From positions 124,001 to 188,000 of the forward strand of contig JAGKQI010000054.1 of the NCBI GenBank assembly GCA_018806915.1: 64,000 bases of DNA, written 5' to 3'. The DNA comes from Phytophthora colocasiae. Taxonomy: Eukaryota > Oomycota > Peronosporomycetes > Peronosporales > Peronosporaceae. Each line of letters starts with the position of its first letter. Position 1 is the first letter of the stretch. Below, one piece after another: positions 55,792-64,000 of this stretch. A program made the position numbers and the translations under genes. The notes under the pieces are model-generated. The model worked only from the letters and a program-made list of their open reading frames with translations, ran no database searches and had not been told where the DNA came from.

Positions 55792-55967
55792 TGCGTGGCG
55801 ATCATTAGGAAATGGCTCGGAAATATTTTTTCAATACTTTAATCAAGTCAAAGACAAAATATAATTTCCTAAAGGTAATTTCGGTCCAAAACAAAAGCAG
55901 GACAGGGGTGGGGGATCAGCATGGCGTGGGTGGATACGCAAGAGCCACTCATTCGACTTTTTGCTCG

Positions 55968-58799
55968 ATGGCGCGCATACGGAGGAGCCGTCGCGAGAAA
56001 CCCGCCGTACCAGAAGCCGCCGCTGCACATGACATTGACTTCGGCCACTTGTGGCGGCAGCTTCGGGCGGCGGGGTGGAAGTCCAAGCGCCCGATTGGGC
56101 TTCAAACGGAGTGGAGCTATTCAAGTCCAGACGATGCCCACGTTTTCATGGGGGAAAACGCAGTTGTAAATTATGCGTTCGCTGCTGGCTTGCTGGAAGA
56201 AGGGGAAGAGGGCCGAACAGAGGAAGGTAGTGGGTATAACCGACATGATGCCACACGTGATGACGCAGACCAACTACAAGAGCGAAACGACGCCGTTAGA
56301 CCTTCCCAGATCGATACCAGCGTCCAGCTCTCTCAGAATACCATAGATCAAGTGTTTGGGCCCCCGAGTGATGACGAAGTGGAGCTATCGCAAACAGCAG
56401 TGGCCAGAGCATTCAATCTTTCTCCCGGAGATCTGCAAGAAGACGACGGTGCACAAGACGCTGCTACTGGTTTGCATTTGCTTTCAGAGGCGTCTGGACT
56501 GGAGAGCGACGGCGATCTGGATCACGATCAAGCTCCAGCCCCAGTCTCTTGTCGGCGACAACGAACTCGGGTACCTGCCAGAGACGATGTCAACATTTTA
56601 CTGGATGGGGAGAATCATAGTGACTATGAGGACTATAGCTCGGGCGAAAGCGATGATGATGGCGTGCATGATGACGACAGTGACCAAGGGGTTGGTGCAT
56701 ACGATGAAGATGACGATATTCTTTCCGACAGCGACGCAGTTGATCTGGACGAGGCTTTCATAGCTTCATTGCAGCTGGGTAACAACGCGCTTGGTAGAGC
56801 GGATGCCACAGAGCGAGAACAAACTCTACGGGCTATGCAGTGGACGCCGGTGTCTTCGCAGTACGAGACAAGTGTTCCTGCGTATCCTGGGCTTGGCACC
56901 GAACAAGCAACACCTAATGGTGACTTGCTCGATGTGTGGAGGTCGCCAATCCTGACCTTTTTCTATTTTTTGCCAAAATCACTGTGGGTTTCAATCATGA
57001 CGGAGACGAATCGCTACGGACTGCAACAGGTCGACAACCGCGCCCGAAAGATACATGAGAGGCAAAGGCGGGAGACCCTCAAGCAAATTACACGGCGTCT
57101 GAAGGCTAAACCGGCATACTCTACACACGAGATTCTTCACGTCGTTGGTCTGCTTGTTGCCAGGATGCTTAGTCCACAGAAGAGGACTTTTGCCGCGCAC
57201 TGGAGCATGGTTGAAGACGGAGCTGTCCCTGCGGGCCTATTCGGGCGGTACATGACCCGTGACAGGTGCTTCAGCATCTTGAGAGATTTGCACTTTGTAG
57301 ACAACACGGCTGACCACGGCAATGACAAACTTTGGAAGCTACGCCCAGTAGTAGACAAGATCCAAGAGCGTTTTCTCATGGGGTGGACTCTTCCTGCTAC
57401 ATTCTCGTTTGATGAGGGTGTACTACCGGCCACATCCAAACGAAATACGACGCGTATGTTCATGGCCGATAAACCTCACCGCTACGGGTCCAAACTCTTT
57501 ATGGTGTGTGATGCAACGAGTGCCTACTGCCACAGGTACATTTTTTTACAAAATGTCTATGTCGTAATTTGCTGCCTTGACTGTGTCTGACAACTTTGAA
57601 TGTCGTAACTGTATAGATTCGAAGTTTATGTTGGCAAGCGCGCATCTGCTGATGGAGTTGACACCTCAGCTGACTATAAGACTGGCGCCGCTGCTGTGAT
57701 AAGAAACTTGAAGGTTGTGCTCGGTCAATCTCGCCACACGTGGCACTGCGTCGTGATTGATCGATACTATTCTTCTGTGCTCCTGGCTATTGAGCTGCTG
57801 AGTTTGAAAGTATACGTGGTTGGCACGGTTATGACTAACCGACTTGGGTTCAACAAGGAGCTCAAAGCTACGAACAAGACGCGACCAGCCAGTATACCCC
57901 ACGGTGCATTCTCATTCTCGCGCTCTGTCGCTATTCCGACACTGCTTTCGTGTGTTTGGTGGGACCGGAAACCTGTATACTACCTCTGCACGGGATCTGT
58001 TATGGAGGAGTCATCAATTGAGCGAAAGCTCAAGCGGATCGGCCCCGTTCGAGTGCAGTGCCCCTCAGCTGTAAACGATTACCAGAACTGGATGAGCGGA
58101 GTTGACGTCCACGATCAACTCCGGCTCCAGTCCTATTCCTTGCAACTTTCGACCAGGTTTACCAAGTATTACAAAGGTCTATTTTTAGGCCTCCTGGACA
58201 TGGTCATGGTAAACGCGTATCTTACGCACAAAGCGGGAGCCAAGATCAAGGGAACGGTCGCAATGAAGCGTTCGGAATGGTTTTGTGTTCTGCAAAACCA
58301 ACTTCTCCAACTCAAAGCCGAAGACTTTGCTGGTGTTGAGGCGACTCCCCCGTTAGCGACCCATAAGCGCCAGCGCACCCCAGTCCGCCTCACACACGCG
58401 CTGCAGCAGTCGGAGGACTGGGTCACTGTATCCGGGGTCCAGAAACGCCGGCAGAGGTCTTGCAAGGTCTGCGCACTCTTGAGGACCGAAAAGAAGAAGT
58501 CGTTTGCAACAACGTTCTTCTGCGAACGCTGCTCAATCGATAATGCCAAGTGTTGGTTGTGCAATCGGATCAGGAGAGACTACATGGGCGTTGCGAAGAC
58601 ATGTTTCGACATCTGGCATGATGACTTCGATGCCGGCCAAGCCATCCCTGCGAACCTGGGGAAGCGGATCGTCCTTCGTCGACCCGGTCAGAAAGCTAGC
58701 CCAAGAAAGAAGACGCGGCGGGAACTTCGTCTTGGACACGGTGGCGGTAGTGACAATGAAAACGGCGTTGACGGCGAGGATGGTTGCGATGACGAGTGA
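55968..58799 (+). CDS. piggyBac transposase with one intron
   Basis: Exon 1 (55968-57535) and exon 2 (57617-58799) join across an 81-bp GT-AG intron, giving 916 residues. An in-frame ATG at 55812 would add 52 residues. The first ~330 residues are acidic and disordered. The DDE_Tnp_1_7 catalytic core follows, with aspartates at D482 (SFDEG), D571 (VVIDRYYSS) and D686 (WMSGVDVHDQ). These correspond to the D-D-D triad of piggyBac. A Cys-rich C-terminal domain at about 804-840 (C-x2-C, C-x2-C, C-x2-C pattern) matches the zinc-binding domain that contacts the terminal repeats in piggyBac. The C-terminus is acidic. The frame has no stop or shift. The enzyme cuts and pastes at TTAA. Confidence 0.9.
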
Positions 58800-59207
58800 T
58801 CCTGTCCAGAGCGCCAGTTGATTAGTGTTTCGTTTCAAATACACAGTTTCTTGAATGCACGTACCGTCTTCCTTGCGTTTCTTGAAATGCGTGGGCTCTC
58901 TGGGCTCTCTGTGCTGCAAATCAACCATCTGTTGACTGCTTTTGCAGTCACTGACGACATTGAGTCGATGCTGGAGTCACGCTAGGTCGTCGGAGTTACG
59001 ACATTGAAAGAAAAACCTGGCAAGAATTAATACACCTAACCGCACAGCAAAAAGTGCATTCATACAAATAGTAAGTAAGATTGCTATGGTGTATCTTATG
59101 ACATTCCCTTACGCGTTCAGGGCAAGTACCGTTCGTAGACAAGGTGTTAAATGACGAAAAAAACTCTCGGCTAATTCCGATTGGCTTTTTCCTCCCCATA
59201 ATCCATT

Positions 59208-60758
59208 ATGTCGTGGTGGAAGACGGCACTCGTGTTCTTGTCGCTGTGGCTCTGTGCGTCGGCTTCAAAGGAGGTAGCTACTGCGGAGCAAGACCCTCCG
59301 ACCAGTCGATTTGCGTATGTTACGGTGCACTATGAAGGCACCAGTCGAGATGCCGAGTACGTGTTGGGTGTGCAGATTTTGATGCACTCGATCAAGATGA
59401 CAGGCTCTCCGTACGATCTGGTGGTGTTGGCGTCTGATTCAGTATCAGAAAGGAGCAAGGAGCTGTTCCGCTCCATGGGTTGTCGTGTTTTGGACGTGAC
59501 TAATATCGACAATCCGTTTGTGGGGGGGACACTACGTAACAAGGGCTTTATCTACACATTGAACAAGCTACACGTGTGGAACATGCTCGAGTACGAGCGG
59601 GTGGTGTATTTGGACGCTGATAATGTGTTGATCCGTAATTCGGACGAGCTTTTCCTCTGTGGGGAGTTCTGTGCTGTGTTCATGAATCCCTGCCACTTCC
59701 ACACGGGGTTATTGGTGGTCACTCCTTCAGCTGCAGAGTATCAACGACTGCTGAATGCACTCGGACATCTCGAGAGTTTCGATGGAGCAGATCAGGGCTT
59801 TTTATCGTCTATGTACAGTAAGATGCTACGGAAGGCCAAGCTCTTTACACCCATGAAGTCGGCGTACACAGGTGCAGACTTGGAAGTAAAGAAGTCGGAG
59901 CCAGAACCGAAGGGGATGCGACTGCCTGTGGGGTACAACATCAACCACAAGTACTTTTACGAGCAGTACCATTGGAAACTGTTCTATCTACGGCAGTTTG
60001 CATCCATGACGTCGCCAATTAGTCCAGTGAAGGTGGTGGTTGAGTCGGCCAGACCGATCCCGGCACTCACGGTCGGATATCCAATGGCTTCGGTGTTGAA
60101 GCCCTGGTATTGGTGGGCTGGCTTCTTCATGGACTTGCATGCGGTGTGGCACGACATCCGCGCGACGCTGCCGGCTTCACAAGAGCGGTACGGAGCAGAG
60201 GAAGCGGTGAAGACTCTGTTGGGCTTCTTTAGCTCACTGGCGCTACTCACGGCTGCTCTGTATGCACTGAAGATTACTCTACCCATGCGGCAGATTCAGC
60301 AGCGATGCACGGACTTGGCCATGCGTAACAACAGACAGGCCCGTTATGCTTACATGGCGTTCCGAATGGCGATTGTGGTGTTTGCCTTCCGCCTCGCTCC
60401 GGCGCGTGTGCACCCGTTGGCTCCTGTAAACTACGGCTACGGTTTGATGATCTTCATGAACGTGTTCCTGCACGTCTACTTCGCCTGCGTAATCTCGAAC
60501 TTCTGGGACCCGCACCAGGAGGTGTCAATGCCGCCGGTGCTTTACGTGACGAGGTTTTGGTTCTACGTGGTAATTACGGCGGCTTTCGAGCTCTTCGTGG
60601 TCTGGTTCAGTACGTGGAGCGTGTTCCCGAACGTTTTGTGGAGACTGTTCTCTCTCTTCTGGTCGGTCTTCCTCTGTGCCTACTGGCAAGTGACGTTCTA
60701 CCGCCTCGTGCTCCGCGCTGAGTTCGGTGGCAAGAAGGAGCGACTTCGAAGTCTCTAG
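59208..60758 (+). CDS. GT8 glycosyltransferase, IPUT1/PGSIP6-like, membrane-bound
   Basis: An intron-free gene for 516 residues. Residues 1-~20 form a signal peptide or signal anchor (WWKTALVFLSLWLCASAS). Residues ~35-260 are a glycogenin-like GT8 domain, with the metal-binding D-x-D at D136-A-D138 (YLDADNVL). HFHTGLLVVTPS and DQGFLS supply the other conserved GT8 positions. The C-terminal part has about six membrane helices (from ~325). This combination of luminal GT8 plus multi-spanning C-terminus is that of plant PGSIP6/IPUT1, the Golgi enzyme adding glucuronate to inositol-phosphorylceramide. The same activity here is inferred from the architecture. A complete piggyBac element ends 57 bp before the start codon, so the promoter has been displaced. 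Confidence 0.83.
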   Translation: MSWWKTALVFLSLWLCASASKEVATAEQDPPTSRFAYVTVHYEGTSRDAEYVLGVQILMHSIKMTGSPYDLVVLASDSVSERSKELFRSMGCRVLDVTNIDNPFVGGTLRNKGFIYTLNKLHVWNMLEYERVVYLDADNVLIRNSDELFLCGEFCAVFMNPCHFHTGLLVVTPSAAEYQRLLNALGHLESFDGADQGFLSSMYSKMLRKAKLFTPMKSAYTGADLEVKKSEPEPKGMRLPVGYNINHKYFYEQYHWKLFYLRQFASMTSPISPVKVVVESARPIPALTVGYPMASVLKPWYWWAGFFMDLHAVWHDIRATLPASQERYGAEEAVKTLLGFFSSLALLTAALYALKITLPMRQIQQRCTDLAMRNNRQARYAYMAFRMAIVVFAFRLAPARVHPLAPVNYGYGLMIFMNVFLHVYFACVISNFWDPHQEVSMPPVLYVTRFWFYVVITAAFELFVVWFSTWSVFPNVLWRLFSLFWSVFLCAYWQVTFYRLVLRAEFGGKKERLRSL

Positions 60759-60879
60759 ATGGACTTCCGACTAAAGTGATGGCAGAGTCGAAGGATACTA
60801 TGAAATGTGGAATACGATAAAGCGGCCAAGCTTGATTAAAAAGGAGATGACAACAGCAAGGCGAACTTCGAGTGTGTTT

Positions 60880-62885
60880 TCATGTCGACCACAGCCGAAA
60901 CGTGCAATCGGAGCTGGATGATGCCAGGAAGCGGCCGTTGGGGTCGAACTTGACAGACTGCAGACACAGCAGTAAGAGATAGATATATAACAGGACAGAA
61001 ACCAAGCAGGTGAGCAGACCACGTCCAATATGAATAGAAATGAGCTCAAAAAGCTGCAACGCACCTGAACGGGACCTTCGTGGCCCTTTAGTTCCCTCGC
61101 GAGTGTCTCCGTTTTCATGCCGAACAGCTTGATCGATCCGTCGTCACTGGCAGCAGCAAGAACCTTCCCACTGCGATCAAATGCGATGCTGTTGAGTGGG
61201 TGTTGCCCTCCATCAAGTGAATTCCTTTCGGCCACCATCCGAACGTCCCAGACTTTAACAAACCCGTCAGCATCGCAGGAAGCAATGGAGTCACCTGCAA
61301 GCGCGAAGGCCACACTGTTGCAAGCATTTTGGTGGCCGTAGAATGTCTGTACGCAGAGACCAGAGCGCAAGTCCCAAATGGAAACGGTCTTGTCCCCCGA
61401 GCCGGTGCAGATATTCGTCGAGAATGGCTGGAAGCATACGCTATTGACAGAATCCACGTGACCTCGGAACGTCCGACGGCAACGACCTGAATGTAGGTCC
61501 CAGAGTTTGCATGTGTGGTCCATGGAGGCGCTAACAAGGAAGTCTCCATCGTGATGAAAGGCGCTTTCCCAGACCGGGTGTGAGTGATCCGACAATGTGA
61601 GCGAACAAGCAGCCCCCACGAAGTCCCAGAGTTTGACGGTGTTATCTCCTGATGACGTAGCTACGTGCGCTCCTCGCGGGTGGAAAGCGACGGACGAAAG
61701 CCAGCTTCGATGGCCTTCACCACTCATGATCAACTCGCCGGCAGGTGCAGACCAGAGTTTCCAAGTCTCATCGTCGGAAACTGTTGCCACGATGGGGTTT
61801 TTCGGGTGGAACGCGACTGCTGCAACCGAATTCGCATGTGCCTGGCAACTACGATTGAGATCCACGCGCTCGGGATTCACAGGCTCAAAGCGTTTGTCAA
61901 CGAAGGGGTTCACAGCGTCAGGGTGTGGCAGCTTGGTGTCGGGAACTTCACTCTTCGACTTGCTACTCCTCTTCTTCTGTGCAGTCTTAGCAGTGGACGA
62001 AGAAGTCGCGTTTAGAGGTGCAACGGGCGCCACCTCTTTGCTCTTTCCGCTTGGAACGGATGTGTTGGTTGTTGACCCACCCGTGACAGCCTTTAGTTGC
62101 CCCTCTAATGCCTCCGCCCTCGCCACCTGCCGATCTCTTTCAAGACGCATCAGCATTTTCTCCTTCATTGAGTTCTCGTACTTAGCCTTGAGCTCTTGTA
62201 GCAGTGGTTCATAGGCTGCGACGTGCTTTTCAAGCTTGCGGATCTTGACGGACAGTGCCTCCTTCTCTTGCAATACTCGTTGGTGGTGCATTTTGTGGAC
62301 GTCGCGCTGGTGGCGGAATTTATCCCACGTCCCCTTCGCTTTCTCAGTGATCTTCCGAGTGTCGTCCAGCTGTCGTCGTAACTCCTTCACTTGATCATCC
62401 AACGCTTGGTTGCGCATGTAAATATCTGGCACCACTCCAACATCGTCTTCGCGTAGTTTCCCCTTGGCAATAAACTCGTACCATTCGTGGTTGAACATAT
62501 CCAGCGTACGTGTGAGACCCAGCTTAATAAGGAAATTCCTGATGAAATCGTCGACAACAGACGGCCTCACTTGGGTGTGCACCCGAGCCATCATCGCTTG
62601 CTTGGGGCTACCAGCAACGCTGTGATCTGCGTTTATATCGTCAAAGGAACCCGTCCCCCCCTCAATCGGAGGCAAAGAGGTAGCAGATTCACTGTTAACT
62701 TGAATTGTGGACCGATTGAGGTTTCGGAGAACTGCAGCGAAGTCCTCTTCATCGTCATCCTCATTGTCATCGTTACCAAGTCCAAGAGCTCCGTCGTCCA
62801 CGGTCTCGTACTGGAACGTGTCATCGTCCTCATCTTCAGCGAACTGCACCTTCTCCAGACGCACAAGTTCTTCCTTCTGCGGCAT
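60880..62885 (-). CDS. SPAG16: SPAG16/PF20 axonemal WD-repeat protein (2 coding exons)
   Basis: Coding exons 62885-61065 and 60957-60880 are joined across a 107-bp GT-AG intron and encode 632 residues. A 50-bp intron with perfect signals (GTAAGT...CTTACAG) is also present in the 5' leader at 62891-62940. The protein has an acidic N-terminus and a LisH-like segment (VVDDFIRNFLIKLGLTRTLD). A long coiled coil follows (about 165-290), then seven WD40 repeats (about 345-632). The second coding exon completes the last blade. This is the layout of SPAG16/PF20, a component of the central-pair bridge of motile cilia, fitting the biflagellate zoospores of oomycetes. The gene converges on the GT8 gene; 121 bp separate the stops. 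Confidence 0.87.
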
Positions 62886-62890
62886 CTTGG

Positions 62891-62940
62891 CTGTAAGCAA
62901 TTGTTAGACCACAACAAAACTCTCCGTTCTCGAAACTTAC
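62891..62940 (-). other. 5'-leader intron of SPAG16/PF20 gene
   Basis: GTAAGT donor, a TCTAAC branch-like motif and a CTTACAG acceptor all lie within 50 bp, five bases upstream of the ATG. The region just upstream has no ATG, so the intron sits in the untranslated leader. Confidence 0.6.
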
Positions 62941-63041
62941 GACTCTTCAGTTGCTAACAATTATCTTTACCTTTTATCACGGGGTGTCTTGATCACCTGC
63001 AAGTTGAACTCCGTAGTTAAGCCAGAACTTCTGACCCAGAA

Positions 63042-64000
63042 CTATCTCTGCTTGGTTTCTCCTTCTGACGTGTTAACGATATCCCCGTGTTCCTCTGTTG
63101 TTGATGTACCTGATCTCTCTTGTACCGACGATGATACTTCTGTCTCCTTCACCTCGTCATTCGCCTTCACAACCTCTGTCTTCTCTGCACTCTTCGCTGC
63201 TGCCTCCTCCTGCTCCTGCCTCTGCTTCTCTCGCTGCTGATCCATGATCTTTTTGATCTGGTTCTCAAGAATGTCTTTATGGTCCTCTGCTGCCTGCTTA
63301 GCGAAAGTGATCAACAGAGCGTCTTTACGTCCCATCTCCAGCTCCTTGCCCTCGCGGTATCCTTCAATAAAGGCCATGAGCACCGATTGACCCACCAGCA
63401 GTTTGTCCGCCAACCACGACTGGGCGCTGGTCTTGAACGTGTCCACATCCTTCTTGTCCAGATTTAAAGCAGCGTCTCGCCCCTCCTTAGCCAAGTTCCG
63501 GAGCTCGTCCACGTTCTTCTTGAGCGTCGTGGCCACGTCGTCCTTGCTGCGACTGTCGTCCACCACCTGCTTGGCGTGGGAGATCACGGCGTCCGTGTCC
63601 ACACCTTCAGCCACTTGTTTAATCTCCTTACTTAAGAACTTGACGTTTTCAAGTCCCTGGTCTCCTAAAGCGTGGATATTGCTGTGTGCTTTGGATCCTT
63701 CCATACTCTTGTCAATGAAGCTCAAGTTCTTGCTGGCAGTCGTCTGGACCTGTCCACGAATCGTCTGCACCGCGTGCTTTACTTCCTCCTTGCTCCTCTC
63801 CAACTCTTCAGCACTTGGACCTGCAAACGACGCCTTGTACTCCTGCCAAACCTCGAAGAAGATGCGTCGGTGGTCGGCCAGAGTGAATTCCCACAGATCC
63901 ACGAAGCGAGGTTTGCGCATTTTCTCCTCAATCTCAGGCGGATTCGGCAAACCAGGCATGCGCACAGCAGCCCAACGATCCGCACGACGGATAGATGTCT
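63042..64000 (-). CDS. helical, charged protein of unknown function, 5' end outside the window
   Basis: The frame is open from the window edge to the stop at 63042, so the true start may lie beyond 64000. The first internal ATG is at 63959. About 305 residues are visible from that ATG. It opens with a Pro-rich segment (MPGLPNPPEIEEKMRKPRF), followed by WEFTLADHRRIFFEVWQEYK. The rest is amphipathic, Lys/Glu/Asp-rich helix with few aromatics. The C-terminal third is coiled-coil-like (KIMDQQREKQRQEQEEAAA), ending in an acidic tail. It may associate with membranes or lipid like other repeated amphipathic-helix proteins, but I do not recognise a family and assign no function. Confidence 0.65.
   Translation of the reverse strand, partial: TSIRRADRWAAVRMPGLPNPPEIEEKMRKPRFVDLWEFTLADHRRIFFEVWQEYKASFAGPSAEELERSKEEVKHAVQTIRGQVQTTASKNLSFIDKSMEGSKAHSNIHALGDQGLENVKFLSKEIKQVAEGVDTDAVISHAKQVVDDSRSKDDVATTLKKNVDELRNLAKEGRDAALNLDKKDVDTFKTSAQSWLADKLLVGQSVLMAFIEGYREGKELEMGRKDALLITFAKQAAEDHKDILENQIKKIMDQQREKQRQEQEEAAAKSAEKTEVVKANDEVKETEVSSSVQERSGTSTTEEHGDIVNTSEGETKQR

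Larger units (their letters stand above)
55728..59146 (+). mobile_element. complete piggyBac element
   Basis: A 3419-bp element with exact 17-bp terminal inverted repeats (CACCTTGTCTACGAACG) at 55728-55744 and 59130-59146. It is flanked on both sides by TTAA (55724-55727 and 59147-59150), the piggyBac target. It encodes one transposase in plus orientation with an open frame and all three catalytic aspartates. Palindromic subterminal motifs based on ATGTCGTAA lie inside both ends. Everything needed for mobility appears to be present. Confidence 0.95.

Noticed and set aside
62886..62900. Upstream TTG-start extension of the SPAG16 protein
   Set aside because: The extension consists of intron sequence (CTTACAG acceptor). 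The first ATG is at 62885.
1..64000. tRNA, rRNA and CRISPR arrays
   Set aside because: I looked for clover-leaf-like segments with A/B boxes, rRNA signatures and spaced short repeats, and saw none I could support. The tandem and inverted repeats present are explained by mobile elements.

Overview
The window looks like an oomycete nuclear genome, most probably Phytophthora. Genes are compact and carry short GT-AG introns of about 50-90 bp. Several promoters match the oomycete initiator consensus GCTCATTYYNCAWTTT close to the ATG. An axonemal SPAG16/PF20 gene implies a flagellated stage. The repeat content (chromovirus and other Ty3-like LTR elements, a Crypton-like recombinase, a piggyBac element, a Tc1-like transposase) is typical of that group. 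The genus is inferred from gene content and style, not from a search.

Layout. 1-2.0 kb: a frameshifted Crypton-like recombinase cut by the window edge, and a multi-spanning membrane protein. 2.4-18 kb: a gene-dense housekeeping block. It holds an MFS transporter with an internal CRAL-TRIO (Sec14) domain, two CDP-alcohol phosphotransferases, an EGF-like membrane protein, a tail-anchored coiled-coil protein, an AKTIP/FTS-like E2 variant, a FAM50/XAP5 spliceosome-associated protein (8 exons) and an ATG18/WIPI PROPPIN (10 exons). 18-51 kb: four mitochondrial-type aldehyde dehydrogenase (ALDH) copies in the order A(-) B(-) C(+) D(+). B and C form the arms of a ~3.2-kb inverted duplication around a ~1.06-kb spacer. 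A is broken by a 5.7-kb chromovirus (identical LTRs, target duplication ATAGT) and by a one-base deletion. C is broken by a 14.85-kb non-autonomous LTR element (identical LTRs, target duplication AAGAC), which itself contains Tc1-like transposase debris and a nested 9.2-kb Ty3-like element. Only B and D remain intact.

51.8-64 kb: a second housekeeping block with RRP12, a GT8 glycosyltransferase resembling plant inositol-phosphorylceramide glucuronosyltransferase, SPAG16/PF20 and a helical protein running off the window. A complete piggyBac element (17-bp terminal inverted repeats, TTAA on both sides, open reading frame with one intron) sits in the short divergent region between RRP12 and the glycosyltransferase gene.

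The points I would look at first are the MFS-CRAL-TRIO fusion, the apparently intact piggyBac element whose terminal 9-bp motif recurs twice inside its own 81-bp intron, and the palindromic, mosaic ALDH cluster that has absorbed several independent insertions. All splice sites were assigned by eye from reading frame, consensus and family conservation.
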